From the NCBI RefSeq assembly GCF_017876675.1, contig NZ_JAGIOI010000001.1, positions 3,596,001 to 3,660,000 of the forward strand: a stretch of DNA of 64,000 bases. The letters are read 5' to 3'. Below the pieces are notes generated by a model. That model did no database searches. It was not told where the DNA came from and saw only the letters and a list, made by a program, of their open reading frames with translations. This DNA comes from Arthrobacter stackebrandtii. Lineage in GTDB: Bacteria; Actinomycetota; Actinomycetes; Actinomycetales; Micrococcaceae. Positions 54,820 to 63,672 of this stretch are shown here, piece by piece; position 1 is the stretch's first letter, and each line of letters opens with the position of its first letter. A program made the translations under genes and the position numbers.

Positions 54820-55629
54820 TTAGTTGAGCTGGAACGAGTCTATCGTCACCTTGGTGGTGGGTGCACCGTCCGAGGCCCCGCCTTCGATGCCGCCGGCGGC
54901 AATATCCTTCACCGCATCAAGGCCGCTGGTGACCTTGCCGACAATGGTGTAGCCGCCCGTGTCCTGGGGCAGCGTGGTGTCGCCATAGGTGATGAAGAAC
55001 TGCGTGCCGTTGGTGTAGGTGCCGTTGCCGCGGGCCACGGCAATGGTGCCAGCCGGGTATTTTCCGTCGGCGGGGGAGTTCTCCACCGGGCCCCACTGGA
55101 AGCTGGGGTCGCCGTTGCCGTCGCCCTTCAGGGAACCGCACTGGAGCAGCTCAAAGTCGGGCGAGTTGGTCAGGCGGTGGCAGCTCTTGCCCGTCATGAA
55201 GCCCTCGTCGGCGAGCTGTTTGAACACGGCGGCGGCCTGGGGCGCCTTGGTCCCGTCCAGCTCCACGCCCATCGGCTGGCCGTTCAGGGTCAGGGTTCCG
55301 GTGAAGGTCTTGCCCTTGGCCGTGTCCGCGCTGGCGACGCCGGCGCTGTTGGTCTCCTGCGCACTCGGCGTGGCGCTGGGCGTGGCATCGGCGGAGGCGG
55401 TGGCCGTCGGCGTGGCGGTGCTGTCCGCGGCGGCGTCCGTGCCGTCCTTGGGGGCGAACACGGTCAGGGCCAGCACCGAGGCGATGGCCACGGCGGCAAG
55501 AATGGCAATGATGGCCACCAGGTTGTCACGCTTGCGGCGCTGCACCTGCTCCTGGTACATGGCCTGGTTGGCCTCCATGCGGGCAACGCGTGCCTTTGCT
55601 TCCCGGCTGGTCTTCTTGCTGCTGGCCAA
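54820..55629 (-). CDS. Membrane-anchored cyclophilin-type peptidyl-prolyl isomerase
   Basis: A 269-aa protein. A basic cytoplasmic N-terminus (about 1-35), one transmembrane helix (about 36-60), a Thr/Ala/Ser-rich extracytoplasmic linker, then a cyclophilin domain (about 105-269) with FMTGKSCHRLTNSPDFELLQCG, the VARGNGTYTNGTQFFITYGD block (family consensus MANAGPNTNGSQFFI) and YTIVGKVTSGLDAV. Assists folding of exported proteins. Start is TTG 55629, with AAGGAG upstream; the open frame upstream is antisense to hisS and not coding. Confidence 0.9.
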   Translation of the reverse strand: MASSKKTSREAKARVARMEANQAMYQEQVQRRKRDNLVAIIAILAAVAIASVLALTVFAPKDGTDAAADSTATPTATASADATPSATPSAQETNSAGVASADTAKGKTFTGTLTLNGQPMGVELDGTKAPQAAAVFKQLADEGFMTGKSCHRLTNSPDFELLQCGSLKGDGNGDPSFQWGPVENSPADGKYPAGTIAVARGNGTYTNGTQFFITYGDTTLPQDTGGYTIVGKVTSGLDAVKDIAAGGIEGGASDGAPTTKVTIDSFQLN

Positions 55630-55848
55630 GGGTGCCTCTCCTTCAATTGAGCGGTATGTACACCTGCCACAGCGGTGCCGGGCGGGCGGGTTAGGGGTGC
55701 GCGGCCAAACCTTATAAAATGGCAGCCGGTGCCAGTTTACCCATGACTCGCCCCCACACAGGGGATCATGAAGCGCACCGTGACGATTACCCGCCCCGCC
55801 GCACCGGCCCCTTGCACGGGTCCGCTGCATGTTAGGAGAGCAACACCC

Positions 55849-57195
55849 ATGGCACGCAACGCCTCCTTGTCCGGTTTTCCCGAGTGGCTTCCCGAGGAGC
55901 GGCTGGTGGAGCAGCACGTGCTGGACACCCTGCGCCGCACCTTTGAGCTGCACGGCTTCAGCTCCATTGAGACCCGGGCCGTGGAAACCGTGGGCCACCT
56001 GTTGCGCAAGGGCGAGATCGACAAGGAGGTGTACGGCCTCTCCCGCCTGCAGGACGACGACGGCAACACCGCGGTTGCTGCCAAGGACGATCCCAACGCC
56101 CTGGCCCTCCACTTTGACCTGACGGTGCCGTTCGCCCGCTACGTGGTGGAGAATGCCGGTTACCTCTCCTTCCCGTTCCGCCGCTACCAGATCCAGAAGG
56201 TGTGGCGCGGCGAGCGTCCCCAGGAGGGCCGTGCCCGCGAGTTCACCCAGGCTGACATTGACGTGGTGGCCGACGGCGTCCTGCCCTTCCGCTACGACGT
56301 GGAACTTGCGCTGGTGATCGCCGAGGCGCTCTCCGCACTGCCCATCCCCGCCTTCAAGCTGCGCATCAACAACCGCAAGCTGGCCGAGGGCTTCTACCGC
56401 GGCATTGGCCTCACCGACACGGCCGGGGTCCTGCGCAGCATCGACAAGCTGGAAAAGATCGGCGCCGAGAAGGTTGCGGAATTGCTCAAGACCGAGCTGG
56501 GTGCCAGCGACGAGCAGGCTGCCAAGGCCCTGGCGCTGGCCTCCATCCGCACCGAGGACACCTCCTTCGTTGCCGCCGTGCGTGCCCTGGGTGTGACCGA
56601 CGAACTGATGGAGGAAGGCCTGAACGAGCTCGAACAGGTCATCGCCGCAGCCGTCAAGAGCGCCCCCGGTTCCGTTGTGGCCGATCTCTCCATTGCACGC
56701 GGCCTGGACTACTACACCGGCACCGTCTACGAAACCGTCCTGGTGGGCCACGAGCAGCTGGGCTCCATCTGCTCCGGCGGCCGCTACGACGCCCTCGCCT
56801 CCAAGGGCAACCGCAAGTTCCCCGGCGTCGGGCTGTCCATCGGCGTCACCCGCCTCGTGGCACGCATCCTGAGCCAGGAATTCGCCAAGGCCTCCCGCTC
56901 CGTCCCCACCGCCGTGCTGGTCACCCTGGCAGACGAGGACTCCTGGTCCGACGCCCAGGACGTGGCCGCAGCGCTGCGCGCCCGCGGCATCGCCACGGAG
57001 GTCGCCGCCAAGGCCGACAAGTTCGGCAAGCAGATCAAGTACGCCGACAAGCGCGGCATCCCCTTCGTCTGGTTCACCGATGAAACCGGCGCCCACCAGG
57101 TCAAGGACATCCGCTCCGGCGACCAGGTTGCCGCCGACCCCGCCGCCTGGACGCCCCCGGCCGAGGACCTGACGCCGCAGATCGTCAAGGCGTAA
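55849..57195 (+). CDS. hisS: Histidyl-tRNA synthetase
   Basis: A 448-aa class II synthetase. Motif 1 lies around FSSIETRAVETV, motif 2 around FPFRRYQIQKVWRGERPQEGRAREFTQADIDVV near residue 105, the histidine loops ARGLDYYTGTVYE near 282 and SICSGGRYDALA near 305, and a C-terminal anticodon-binding domain. This actinobacterial form has the variant motif-2 RAREFTQAD. ATG 55849 has TTAGGAGAG upstream. Confidence 0.96.
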   Translation: MARNASLSGFPEWLPEERLVEQHVLDTLRRTFELHGFSSIETRAVETVGHLLRKGEIDKEVYGLSRLQDDDGNTAVAAKDDPNALALHFDLTVPFARYVVENAGYLSFPFRRYQIQKVWRGERPQEGRAREFTQADIDVVADGVLPFRYDVELALVIAEALSALPIPAFKLRINNRKLAEGFYRGIGLTDTAGVLRSIDKLEKIGAEKVAELLKTELGASDEQAAKALALASIRTEDTSFVAAVRALGVTDELMEEGLNELEQVIAAAVKSAPGSVVADLSIARGLDYYTGTVYETVLVGHEQLGSICSGGRYDALASKGNRKFPGVGLSIGVTRLVARILSQEFAKASRSVPTAVLVTLADEDSWSDAQDVAAALRARGIATEVAAKADKFGKQIKYADKRGIPFVWFTDETGAHQVKDIRSGDQVAADPAAWTPPAEDLTPQIVKA

Positions 57196-57210
57196 CCGCG
57201 CTGCCCTTTG

Positions 57211-57283
57211 CATCTATGACGCACTTGTTGCAGTGGAAGGCGCTTTCCGTGGCCGTTTTCGTGCAGTAAGTGCGTCATAGATG
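57211..57283. repeat. Long imperfect hairpin between hisS and aspS
   Basis: Arms 57211-57226 and 57268-57283 are perfectly complementary over 16 bp. As RNA the stem continues through two G-U pairs and four more base pairs. It begins 16 nt after the hisS stop with no T-tract. Possibly a dispersed intergenic repeat; only one copy is in this window. Confidence 0.75.
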
Positions 57284-57363
57284 TTGGAAGGGAGGGGGAG
57301 CGGGGCTCTCGTGCCCGATCTGCGCCGCCGCGAAACACCGGTAAACTTCTAGACAAACTCTCT

Positions 57364-57384
57364 TTCGGCCCGGACCGGGCCGAA
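57364..57384. promoter_or_regulatory. Perfect 21-bp palindrome in the aspS leader
   Basis: TTCGGCCCGG-A-CCGGGCCGAA, 10+1+10, ends 13 nt before the AAGGA ribosome-binding site of aspS. TAAACT at 57342 is a possible -10. Operator or leader structure; not a typical terminator. Confidence 0.5.
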
Positions 57385-57407
57385 CAATTTCCATTGAAAG
57401 GAATGCT

Positions 57408-59189
57408 GTGCTGCGCACACATGACCTGGGCTCCCTGCGGGCTGAACACATTGGCCAAACCGTCACCCTTGCGGGCTGGGTTGCCCGCCGCCGCGACCAT
57501 GGCGGCGTCGCCTTCCTTGACCTGCGCGACGCCTCCGGCGTGGCACAGGTCGTGGTGCGTGAGGAGGAAGTCTTCCACGCACTGCGCAACGAGTACGTCC
57601 TGCAGATTACCGGCACGGTCTCCCGCCGCCCCGAAGGCAACGAAAACCCGGCCCTCGCAACAGGCGAAATCGAGGTGTTGGCCGATGACGTCATCGTCCT
57701 CAACGAGGCCGCACCCCTGCCGTTCCAGGTGGACGAACACGTGGAGGTTGGTGAGGAAGCGCGCCTGAAGCACCGCTACCTCGACCTGCGCCGCCCGGGA
57801 ATGCAGCGCAACATCCGCCTGCGTTCCGAGGCCAACCGCGTGGCCCGCGAACTGCTGCACGAGCAGGGCTACATTGAGATCGAGACGCCCACGCTGACGC
57901 GTTCCACCCCGGAAGGCGCCCGCGACTTCGTGGTGCCCGCACGCCTGGCCCCCGGCTCCTGGTACGCGCTGCCGCAGTCCCCGCAGCTGTTCAAGCAGCT
58001 CCTGCAGGTGGGTGGCTTTGAGAAGTACTACCAGATCGCCCGCTGCTACCGCGACGAGGACTTCCGTGCGGACCGCCAGCCCGAGTTCACACAGCTGGAC
58101 ATCGAGGCCAGCTTCGTGGACCAGGAAGACATCATCGCCCTCGGCGAGAAGATTGTTTCCGCCCTGTGGAAGCTGATCGACGTCGAAATCCCCACGCCGA
58201 TCCAGCGCATGACCTACCGCGACGCCATGGCCCGCTACGGCTCGGACAAGCCTGACCTGCGCTTCGGCCTGGAGCTGAGCGACCTGACAGAGTTCTTCAA
58301 GGACACCAACTTCGGTGTCTTCAAGGCTCCCTACGTCGGTGCCGTCGTCATGCCCGGCGGCGCCTCGCAGCCCCGCCGCCAGCTGGATGCCTGGCAGGAA
58401 TGGGCCAAGCAGCGCGGCGCCAAGGGCCTGGCCTACGTGCTGTTCAAGGAGGACGGCGAGCTGGCCGGCCCCGTTGCCAAGAACCTGACCGACACCGAGC
58501 GTGCCGGCCTGGCCGACGCCGTCGGCGCCAAGCCCGGAGACTGCATCTTCTTCGCCGCCGGAGACGTTGCCTCCTCGCGCGCCCTGCTGGGTGCCGCCCG
58601 TGTTGAGATCGGCCACCGCACCGGCCTGATCGACCCCAAGGACTGGGCGTTCGTGTGGATCGTTGACGCGCCCATGTTCGAGCCCGCCTCCGCGGCCGTC
58701 GCCTCCGGTGACGTTGCTGTTGGCGCCGGCGCATGGACTGCCGTGCACCACGCATTCACCTCGCCCAAGCCCGAGTTCCTGGACACCTTCGACACCGACC
58801 CGGAGTCCGCACTCGCCTACGCCTACGACATCGTGTGCAACGGCAACGAAATCGGCGGCGGCTCCATCCGCATCCACCAGAGCGATGTCCAGAAGCGTGT
58901 CTTCGAGGTCATGGGACTCTCCCGCGAGGACGCCCAGGAGAAGTTCGGCTTCCTGCTCGAAGGCTTCAAGTACGGCGCCCCGCCGCATGGCGGCATTGCC
59001 ATCGGCTGGGACCGTGCCGTGTCCCTGCTGGCAGGTGTCGACTCCATCCGCGACGTCATCGCCTTCCCGAAGTCCGGCGGCGGCTACGACCCGCTGACCG
59101 CGGCACCGGCCCCCATCACGGCGCAGCAGCGCAAGGAAGCGGGCGTGGACTTCAAGCCCGAAGCCAAGCCCGAGGCCGGCGAGAAGTAA
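57408..59189 (+). CDS. aspS: Aspartyl-tRNA synthetase
   Basis: A 593-aa class IIb enzyme of bacterial type. N-terminal OB-fold anticodon domain ([24 protein letters not shown]), motif 2 [33 protein letters not shown] near residue 203, the bacterial GAD insertion (about 285-420), and motif 3 [14 protein letters not shown] near 525. Whether it is discriminating or also charges tRNA-Asn cannot be settled by eye. GTG start with AAAGGAAT upstream; terminator at 59200-59234. Confidence 0.96.
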   Translation: MLRTHDLGSLRAEHIGQTVTLAGWVARRRDHGGVAFLDLRDASGVAQVVVREEEVFHALRNEYVLQITGTVSRRPEGNENPALATGEIEVLADDVIVLNEAAPLPFQVDEHVEVGEEARLKHRYLDLRRPGMQRNIRLRSEANRVARELLHEQGYIEIETPTLTRSTPEGARDFVVPARLAPGSWYALPQSPQLFKQLLQVGGFEKYYQIARCYRDEDFRADRQPEFTQLDIEASFVDQEDIIALGEKIVSALWKLIDVEIPTPIQRMTYRDAMARYGSDKPDLRFGLELSDLTEFFKDTNFGVFKAPYVGAVVMPGGASQPRRQLDAWQEWAKQRGAKGLAYVLFKEDGELAGPVAKNLTDTERAGLADAVGAKPGDCIFFAAGDVASSRALLGAARVEIGHRTGLIDPKDWAFVWIVDAPMFEPASAAVASGDVAVGAGAWTAVHHAFTSPKPEFLDTFDTDPESALAYAYDIVCNGNEIGGGSIRIHQSDVQKRVFEVMGLSREDAQEKFGFLLEGFKYGAPPHGGIAIGWDRAVSLLAGVDSIRDVIAFPKSGGGYDPLTAAPAPITAQQRKEAGVDFKPEAKPEAGEK

Positions 59190-59199
59190 CACCCGCGCG

Positions 59200-59234
59200 A
59201 AAGGCCGGTCTTCCAGTTGTGGGGGCCGGCCTTT
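59200..59234 (+). terminator. Terminator after aspS
   Basis: AAAGGCCGG (59200-59208) pairs with CCGGCCTTT (59226-59234), with a 17-nt loop. Confidence 0.7.
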
Positions 59235-59248
59235 GCCATGCCCGGCGC

Positions 59249-59254
59249 TAGTAT
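59249..59254 (+). promoter_or_regulatory. -10 element of a probable leaderless promoter (GNAT gene)
   Basis: TAGTAT, then 6 nt, then ATG 59261. No Shine-Dalgarno. Confidence 0.5.
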
Positions 59255-59260
59255 TGTCCA

Positions 59261-60061
59261 ATGCTGAAACCCGCTGCGCCCTCCCTTGACCTGCTGGAAT
59301 CACTCATGGCTGCGGCCTGGCCCGCCCTGGAAAGTTCGACGGCGGATGGCTGGGTTCTGCGGTCGGCCGGCGGGGTCACCCAGCGCGCCAACTCGGTCTG
59401 GCCCGCCGAACCCGCCAGTGACGAATTGGCTGCCCTGCGGTCTGCCGAGAACTGGTACGCAGGGCGGCGCCAGCCGGTCATCTTCCAGCTGACCCGCCGG
59501 GAGGAAAATGCGCCGCTGGAGGCCCTTTTGGACACGCAGGGCTATTCACAACAGTCCGAAACCATCGTCATGACCTCGCCGGTCCCGCCCGCAGCGCCCG
59601 TCCCTGGCGCGGCTGCCCCGGAAGGTGCCGCAATCCGCGTGGAGGTGGCGGGGACGCCGTCGGAGGAGTGGCTCGAGCTGTGGTGGCGGGTTGACGGGCG
59701 TGGCGGGGCGGCCGAGAAGCAGACTGCGCGAAGGATCCTGCTGGGTGCCTCATCCCTGTATGCAACGGCGCGCAGCAGTGAAGGTGTAGCCGTGGGCACG
59801 GGCCGGCTGACGTTGGTGGATGGCTGGGCCGGCGTCTACGGCATGGCCACGCACCCCGACTTCCGGCGCCAGGGCGTGGCATCGGCTGTGCTGGCCGAAC
59901 TGCTGGGCCAGGCCTTCGCCGCGGATGTTGCCGGACTGTGGCTCATGGTGACCGCCGCCAACGCGGGTGCCCAGGCGCTGTACGAACATGCAGGATTTGC
60001 AGAGGCCGCCCGCTACCACTACCGCCAGGCCCCGCTGCGACGGGCGTTCGGAGCCTGCTGA
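59261..60061 (+). CDS. GNAT-family N-acetyltransferase
   Basis: A 266-aa protein. The N-terminal half (SLDLLESLMAAAWPALESSTADGWVLRSAGGVTQRANSVWP) is the non-catalytic lobe of a double-GNAT family seen in actinobacteria. The catalytic C-terminal half has VYGMATHPDFRRQGVASAVLAELL near residue 190-213 and VTAANAGAQALYEHAGF near 230. Substrate unknown. The start follows a -10-like TAGTAT by 6 nt. Confidence 0.85.
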   Translation: MLKPAAPSLDLLESLMAAAWPALESSTADGWVLRSAGGVTQRANSVWPAEPASDELAALRSAENWYAGRRQPVIFQLTRREENAPLEALLDTQGYSQQSETIVMTSPVPPAAPVPGAAAPEGAAIRVEVAGTPSEEWLELWWRVDGRGGAAEKQTARRILLGASSLYATARSSEGVAVGTGRLTLVDGWAGVYGMATHPDFRRQGVASAVLAELLGQAFAADVAGLWLMVTAANAGAQALYEHAGFAEAARYHYRQAPLRRAFGAC

Positions 60062-60079
60062 CCGCCCATCCCCATCCCC

Positions 60080-60175
60080 GACGCCGCATCACATCGGGCG
60101 CGGTTTCCCCCGATCCCGCATCACATAATCCCCATTTTCCGCCGATGCCGCATCACATCGGCGGCGGTGGCCAAT
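60080..60175. repeat. Tandem ~32-nt imperfect repeats, block A
   Basis: Three head-to-tail units begin at 60080, 60112 and 60144, each exactly 32 nt apart and each opening with GAYSCCGCATCACAT. Units 1 and 3 are most alike (GCATCACATCGGSGGCGGT-like); unit 2 diverges after the first 15 nt. Between this block and block B (60176-60341) I see only scattered GATGC motifs and no gene. Confidence 0.7.
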
Positions 60176-60341
60176 GCGGGAGATTATCTGAGAAGAGGCC
60201 AGACCGATGCCGGACTGCCATGGCGGACAAGTCAGATGCAAGGCACTGGTGGGAAGTCCAGCCCGATGCGGGGCGAGTCACGCTGCAGCGGTCCTGCATC
60301 AAGCCTGCCAGCGGGCACCTGGCCTGCCAGCATCCATGGCA

Positions 60342-60425
60342 GATGCGGCGTTCGTGAAAACAGCCACTTATCTGATGCCGCGTTCGGGAAAACAGCGACT
60401 TATCTGATGCCGCGTCCGGGAGGGA
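60342..60425. repeat. Tandem 32-nt repeats, block B
   Basis: Units 60342-60373 and 60374-60405 differ at three positions. A third, partial unit (60406-60425) follows. Units open with GATGCSGCGTTCG, related to the opening of block A units. The block runs up to 6 nt before the stop of the convergent acVLRF1-like gene. Confidence 0.8.
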
Positions 60426-60431
60426 CAGCGG

Positions 60432-61055
60432 TCAGGGGCCGGCCGGGTCGGTGATCCTCACCCGGACGGCGCAGAAGTCCGCGGCAGCCTTCTCCAGCAC
60501 GGCCATCTTGGGGTCGGGCACGGCCAGCGGGTCCAGCCGCGGCTGGACCCGAACGGAACGCAGCGCAGGCACCGCCAGCACCGCTTCAACCAGCAGTTTG
60601 TCTCCACCCGTGGCCAGGTATTCAAAGCCCTGCCCGGCAAAGACCTTCAGGGCCTCGGCGGCCGCCCGCTCCACCACTGCCGCGCCCGGATCCCCGCCGC
60701 GGGAGCGCGACGAGGCCGTCCCCACCTTGCTCGCCAGCAGCTTGCCGGCCGCAGCAACCCCGACCCCATAGCCGCCGCGGCGCACCAAAACCAGCCCGAA
60801 CCGCCGCTCCTGCGAGGCGAGGGACACCAGCCGTTCCACCGGCCCGGCACCCCGGCCCGGCCGGCCGTCGTCGGGCCATGGCGGGGTGAGCAGCGCGGTG
60901 GCGCCGTCGCGCATGGCCAGCAGAACGCCGTCGTCTGTGTCAGTGGTGGAGGCCAGGCCGCGGTGGGAAGCGGCAAAGCGGGCCACCCAGCCGTCAAGGC
61001 GGGCGGCTGCGACAAACGCGGATCGGCTGGACGGGTTCTGGCTGGAGGGGTTCAC
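60432..61055 (-). CDS. acVLRF1-like protein (Vms1/ANKZF1-type release-factor domain), degenerate catalytic loop
   Basis: A 207-aa protein. LDGWVARFAASHRG, GVLLAMRDGATALLTPPWP and LVLVRRGGYGVGVAAAGKLLASKVGT near residue 85-115 match actinobacterial VLRF1 proteins, relatives of eukaryotic peptidyl-tRNA hydrolase Vms1. In that family the loop after SKVG normally carries a GGxxQ(Q)R-type motif with the catalytic Gln. Here the segment reads SSRSRGGDPGAAVVERAA: shortened and without Gln. It may be inactive or use another mechanism. GTG start at 61055; TAGGCT lies 6 nt before it on the minus strand. Confidence 0.55.
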   Translation of the reverse strand: MNPSSQNPSSRSAFVAAARLDGWVARFAASHRGLASTTDTDDGVLLAMRDGATALLTPPWPDDGRPGRGAGPVERLVSLASQERRFGLVLVRRGGYGVGVAAAGKLLASKVGTASSRSRGGDPGAAVVERAAAEALKVFAGQGFEYLATGGDKLLVEAVLAVPALRSVRVQPRLDPLAVPDPKMAVLEKAAADFCAVRVRITDPAGP

Positions 61056-61061
61056 GCTGCC

Positions 61062-61067
61062 AGCCTA
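61062..61067 (-). promoter_or_regulatory. -10 element of a probable leaderless promoter (acVLRF1-like gene)
   Basis: TAGGCT on the minus strand, then 6 nt, then GTG 61055. Confidence 0.45.
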
Positions 61068-61095
61068 TCGGGCGGACGATGTCAGCCGGTGGCGA

Positions 61096-61101
61096 TAGCC
61101 T
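61096..61101 (+). promoter_or_regulatory. -10 element of a probable leaderless promoter (rarA)
   Basis: TAGCCT, then 6 nt, then GTG 61108. It is back to back with the acVLRF1-like promoter in a 52-nt divergent gap. An AGGGGGG also touches the start. Confidence 0.4.
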
Positions 61102-61107
61102 AGGGGG

Positions 61108-62538
61108 GTGAGTGACCTTTTTAGCGCCCTGCACGGCGACGACGACACGGACGACGACGGCTCCCTCTCCTTTGGCGGGTCGACGGCGGAGGGTTCGCGC
61201 CCCCGCAGCCCGCTCGCCGTGCGCATGCGCCCGCGCAGCCTCGAGGAGGTGGTGGGCCAGCAGCACCTGCTCGGCCCCGGATCGCCGCTGCAGATGCTGG
61301 CCGCCGGCGGCAGTGCCGGGGGAGCGGCCGGACCGGCCTCCGTCATGCTCTGGGGGCCTCCCGGCACTGGCAAGACCACCCTGGCGCACGTGATTGCGCG
61401 CGGACCGGGACGCAAGTTCGTGGAGCTGTCCGCCATCACGGCCGGCGTGAAGGACGTGCGCCGGGTCATGGACCAGGCACTGACGGACCGCGACCTGCAC
61501 GGGCGCACCACCGTGCTGTTTCTGGACGAGATCCACCGCTTCAACAAGGCCCAGCAGGACGCGCTCCTGCCCGGTGTGGAGAACCGCTGGGTGGTGCTGA
61601 TTGCCGCGACCACCGAGAACCCCTCATTCTCCGTGGTGGCTCCGCTGCTGTCGCGCTCCATCCTGCTCACGCTGCAGCCGCTGACCAACGCCGACATCCA
61701 GGACCTGCTGGAGCGGGCCGTTGCCGACCCTCGCGGCCTGGACGGGCTCGTCTCGCTGACCGACGAGGCCATGGACCACCTGGTCCGGCTCGCCGCCGGC
61801 GACGCCCGCCGCGCCCTGACCACCCTCGAGGCAGCCGCGGGCGTGGCGCTGTCGGAGATTCCGGCCGAGACTGCCGAGGACGATGAGCCCGTGGTCATCG
61901 ACCTGGCCGTTGCGGAACGCGCCATCGACGCAGCCGCCGTCCGCTACGACCGCGCCGGGGACCAGCACTACGACATCATCAGCGCCTTCATCAAGTCCGT
62001 GCGCGGCTCCGACGTCGACGCCGCCCTGCACTACCTGGCCCGCATGCTGGAGGCGGGGGAGGACCCGCGTTTCATCAGCCGCCGCATCATGATCTCCGCC
62101 TCCGAGGACGTGGGCATGGCCGACCCCACCGCCCTGCAAACTGCAGTCGCCGCGGCCCAAGCCGTGGCGTTGATCGGCATGCCGGAGGCCCGGATCATCC
62201 TGGCGCAGGCCGTGGTGCACGTGGCCACGGCGCCCAAGTCCAATGCCGCCTACAGCGGCATCAACGCCGCGATCGCCGACGTCCGCGCCGGCCGCGGCAC
62301 CACCGTCCCGCCGCCGCTGCGCGACGCCCACTACGCCGGATCCGCCGGCCTGGGCCACGGCAAGGGCTACATCTACTCCCACGATTCCCCGCACTCGATC
62401 GCCACCCAGCAGTACCCGCCGGACGACCTCGTGGGCAGGAACTACTACACGCCCACCGCCAACGGGCATGAGCGCGACCTGGGGCCGCGCCTCACCCGGC
62501 TGCGGGAGATCATTCGCGGCACCGGCCCGGCGAAATAG
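61108..62538 (+). CDS. rarA: Replication-associated recombination protein A (RarA/MgsA, AAA+ ATPase)
   Basis: A 476-aa clamp-loader-like ATPase acting at stalled replication forks. An acidic N-terminal lead-in is followed by [16 protein letters not shown] near residue 37, Walker [17 protein letters not shown] near 79, Walker [24 protein letters not shown] near 137, and the C-terminal tetramerisation domain with [28 protein letters not shown] and [17 protein letters not shown]. Confidence 0.95.
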   Translation: MSDLFSALHGDDDTDDDGSLSFGGSTAEGSRPRSPLAVRMRPRSLEEVVGQQHLLGPGSPLQMLAAGGSAGGAAGPASVMLWGPPGTGKTTLAHVIARGPGRKFVELSAITAGVKDVRRVMDQALTDRDLHGRTTVLFLDEIHRFNKAQQDALLPGVENRWVVLIAATTENPSFSVVAPLLSRSILLTLQPLTNADIQDLLERAVADPRGLDGLVSLTDEAMDHLVRLAAGDARRALTTLEAAAGVALSEIPAETAEDDEPVVIDLAVAERAIDAAAVRYDRAGDQHYDIISAFIKSVRGSDVDAALHYLARMLEAGEDPRFISRRIMISASEDVGMADPTALQTAVAAAQAVALIGMPEARIILAQAVVHVATAPKSNAAYSGINAAIADVRAGRGTTVPPPLRDAHYAGSAGLGHGKGYIYSHDSPHSIATQQYPPDDLVGRNYYTPTANGHERDLGPRLTRLREIIRGTGPAK

Positions 62539-62845
62539 GGTTTGGTGACCTCCGACGCCGGACCCCGCCGCCGGGGTGGCCGGCACCCGGGCGGGGCAAG
62601 GCTGGGAGACGGGACGCGCCGTCGTGCTTCATGCGGGGCGGATGGTAGAGTTGATGGCGCACTGGCAAGCTCTGGCTCCATGCACAACATCCATGTACGG
62701 TTCGCGCGGTTTTGGCCGCGTATTTCATGTGCTTTCAAGGATTTGTTGCGTATGCCCAGGTGCTGCAGCGAAGGGCCGCAATAGCCCCAGCTCTCCACAA
62801 TGGAGGCCAGGTAAAACACTTATTGCACATATTGGAAGGACACAA
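62539..62845 (+). other. Intergenic region and leader of rpsD
   Basis: 307 nt with no supported gene. TAGAGT at 62646-62651 is a possible -10. The stretch from about 62700 is AT-richer and contains short inverted repeats (such as CTCTCCA-CAA-TGGAG near 62793). A long leader would allow S4-type autogenous control, but nothing diagnostic is seen. Confidence 0.35.
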
Positions 62846-63472
62846 GTGGCTAACAACACACGTGCCCGCCGTCAGGCCCGCCTTTCGCGGTCCCTCGGCA
62901 TTGCTCTGACTCCGAAGGCAGCCAAGTACCTCGAGCGCCGCCCGTACGGCCCCGGTGAGCACGGCCGCGCCCGCAAGAAGCAGGACAGCGACTACGCAGT
63001 ACGCCTCCGCGAAAAGCAGCGTCTGCGCGCCCAGTACGGCATCCGCGAAGCACAGATGACCCGTGCCTTCGAAGAAGCCAAGCACACCAAGGGCATGACC
63101 GGTGAAAACCTGGTTGAGATCCTTGAAAGCCGTTTGGACGCCCTGGTCCTGCGTGCAGGCTTCGCCCGCACCACCGCCCAGGCACGCCAGCTGGTTGTCC
63201 ACCGCCACATCATGGTTGACGGCGCCCGCGTGGACCGCCCGTCCTACCGCGTTGCCGAGGGTCAGCTGATCCACGTGCACCCGCGCAGCCAGACCATGGT
63301 TCCCCTGCAGCTTGCTGCAGCCGGCGCCCACCGCGACGTGCTCCCCGCCGTCCCGGCCTACCTGGATGTGAAGCTGGAGAGCCTGCAGGCCCGCCTGGTT
63401 CGCAAGCCCAAGCGCTCCGAGGTTCCCGTAACCTGTGAAGAGCAGCTGGTTGTTGAATTCTACTCACGCTAA
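62846..63472 (+). CDS. rpsD: 30S ribosomal protein S4
   Basis: A 208-aa small-subunit protein that nucleates 16S rRNA assembly and regulates translation. N-terminal MANNTRARRQARLSRSLGIAL, the conserved RRPYGPGEHGRARKKQDSDYAVRLREKQRLRAQYGI near residue 32, and the S4 RNA-binding domain VEILESRLDALVLRAGFARTTAQARQLVVHRHIMVDG near 92. It lacks the zinc-finger cysteines of the C+ form. GTG start at 62846 with GGAAGGA upstream; the frame is open much further upstream but not conserved. Terminator at 63527-63560. Confidence 0.97.
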   Translation: MANNTRARRQARLSRSLGIALTPKAAKYLERRPYGPGEHGRARKKQDSDYAVRLREKQRLRAQYGIREAQMTRAFEEAKHTKGMTGENLVEILESRLDALVLRAGFARTTAQARQLVVHRHIMVDGARVDRPSYRVAEGQLIHVHPRSQTMVPLQLAAAGAHRDVLPAVPAYLDVKLESLQARLVRKPKRSEVPVTCEEQLVVEFYSR

Positions 63473-63526
63473 ATCCCTTGGGAAGCAGCGAGAAGTAGGG
63501 CTTGCAACACGCAAAGCTTGAAACAC

Positions 63527-63560
63527 AAAACAGCCCGCGGCACGCGCCGCGGGCTGTTTT
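63527..63560. terminator. Terminator after rpsD
   Basis: A 15-bp perfect stem (63527-63541 with 63546-63560), ACGC loop, ending in TTTT. Confidence 0.9.
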
Positions 63561-63672
63561 GTAGCCAAAACCGGTTGAAAGCCGAAACCGAACGGCATTT
63601 GTGGGTAAGGTACTTTGGGAGAAACGTCCGGAACCGAGCCGGGACCCAAGCAGGAATTGAGGCGGCACATTC

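Noticed and set aside
55630-59303. Very long minus-strand frames across hisS and aspS
   Set aside because: Antisense artefacts of strong third-position GC. The real minus-strand gene is only the isomerase ending at 55629.
60080-60425. Possible CRISPR array
   Set aside because: Units are contiguous 32-nt imperfect repeats with no constant repeat/unique spacer alternation and no cas genes nearby.
62576-62845. N-terminal extension of ribosomal protein S4
   Set aside because: The conserved S4 N-terminus begins at GTG 62846 with a good ribosome-binding site. The upstream part has no S4 similarity.
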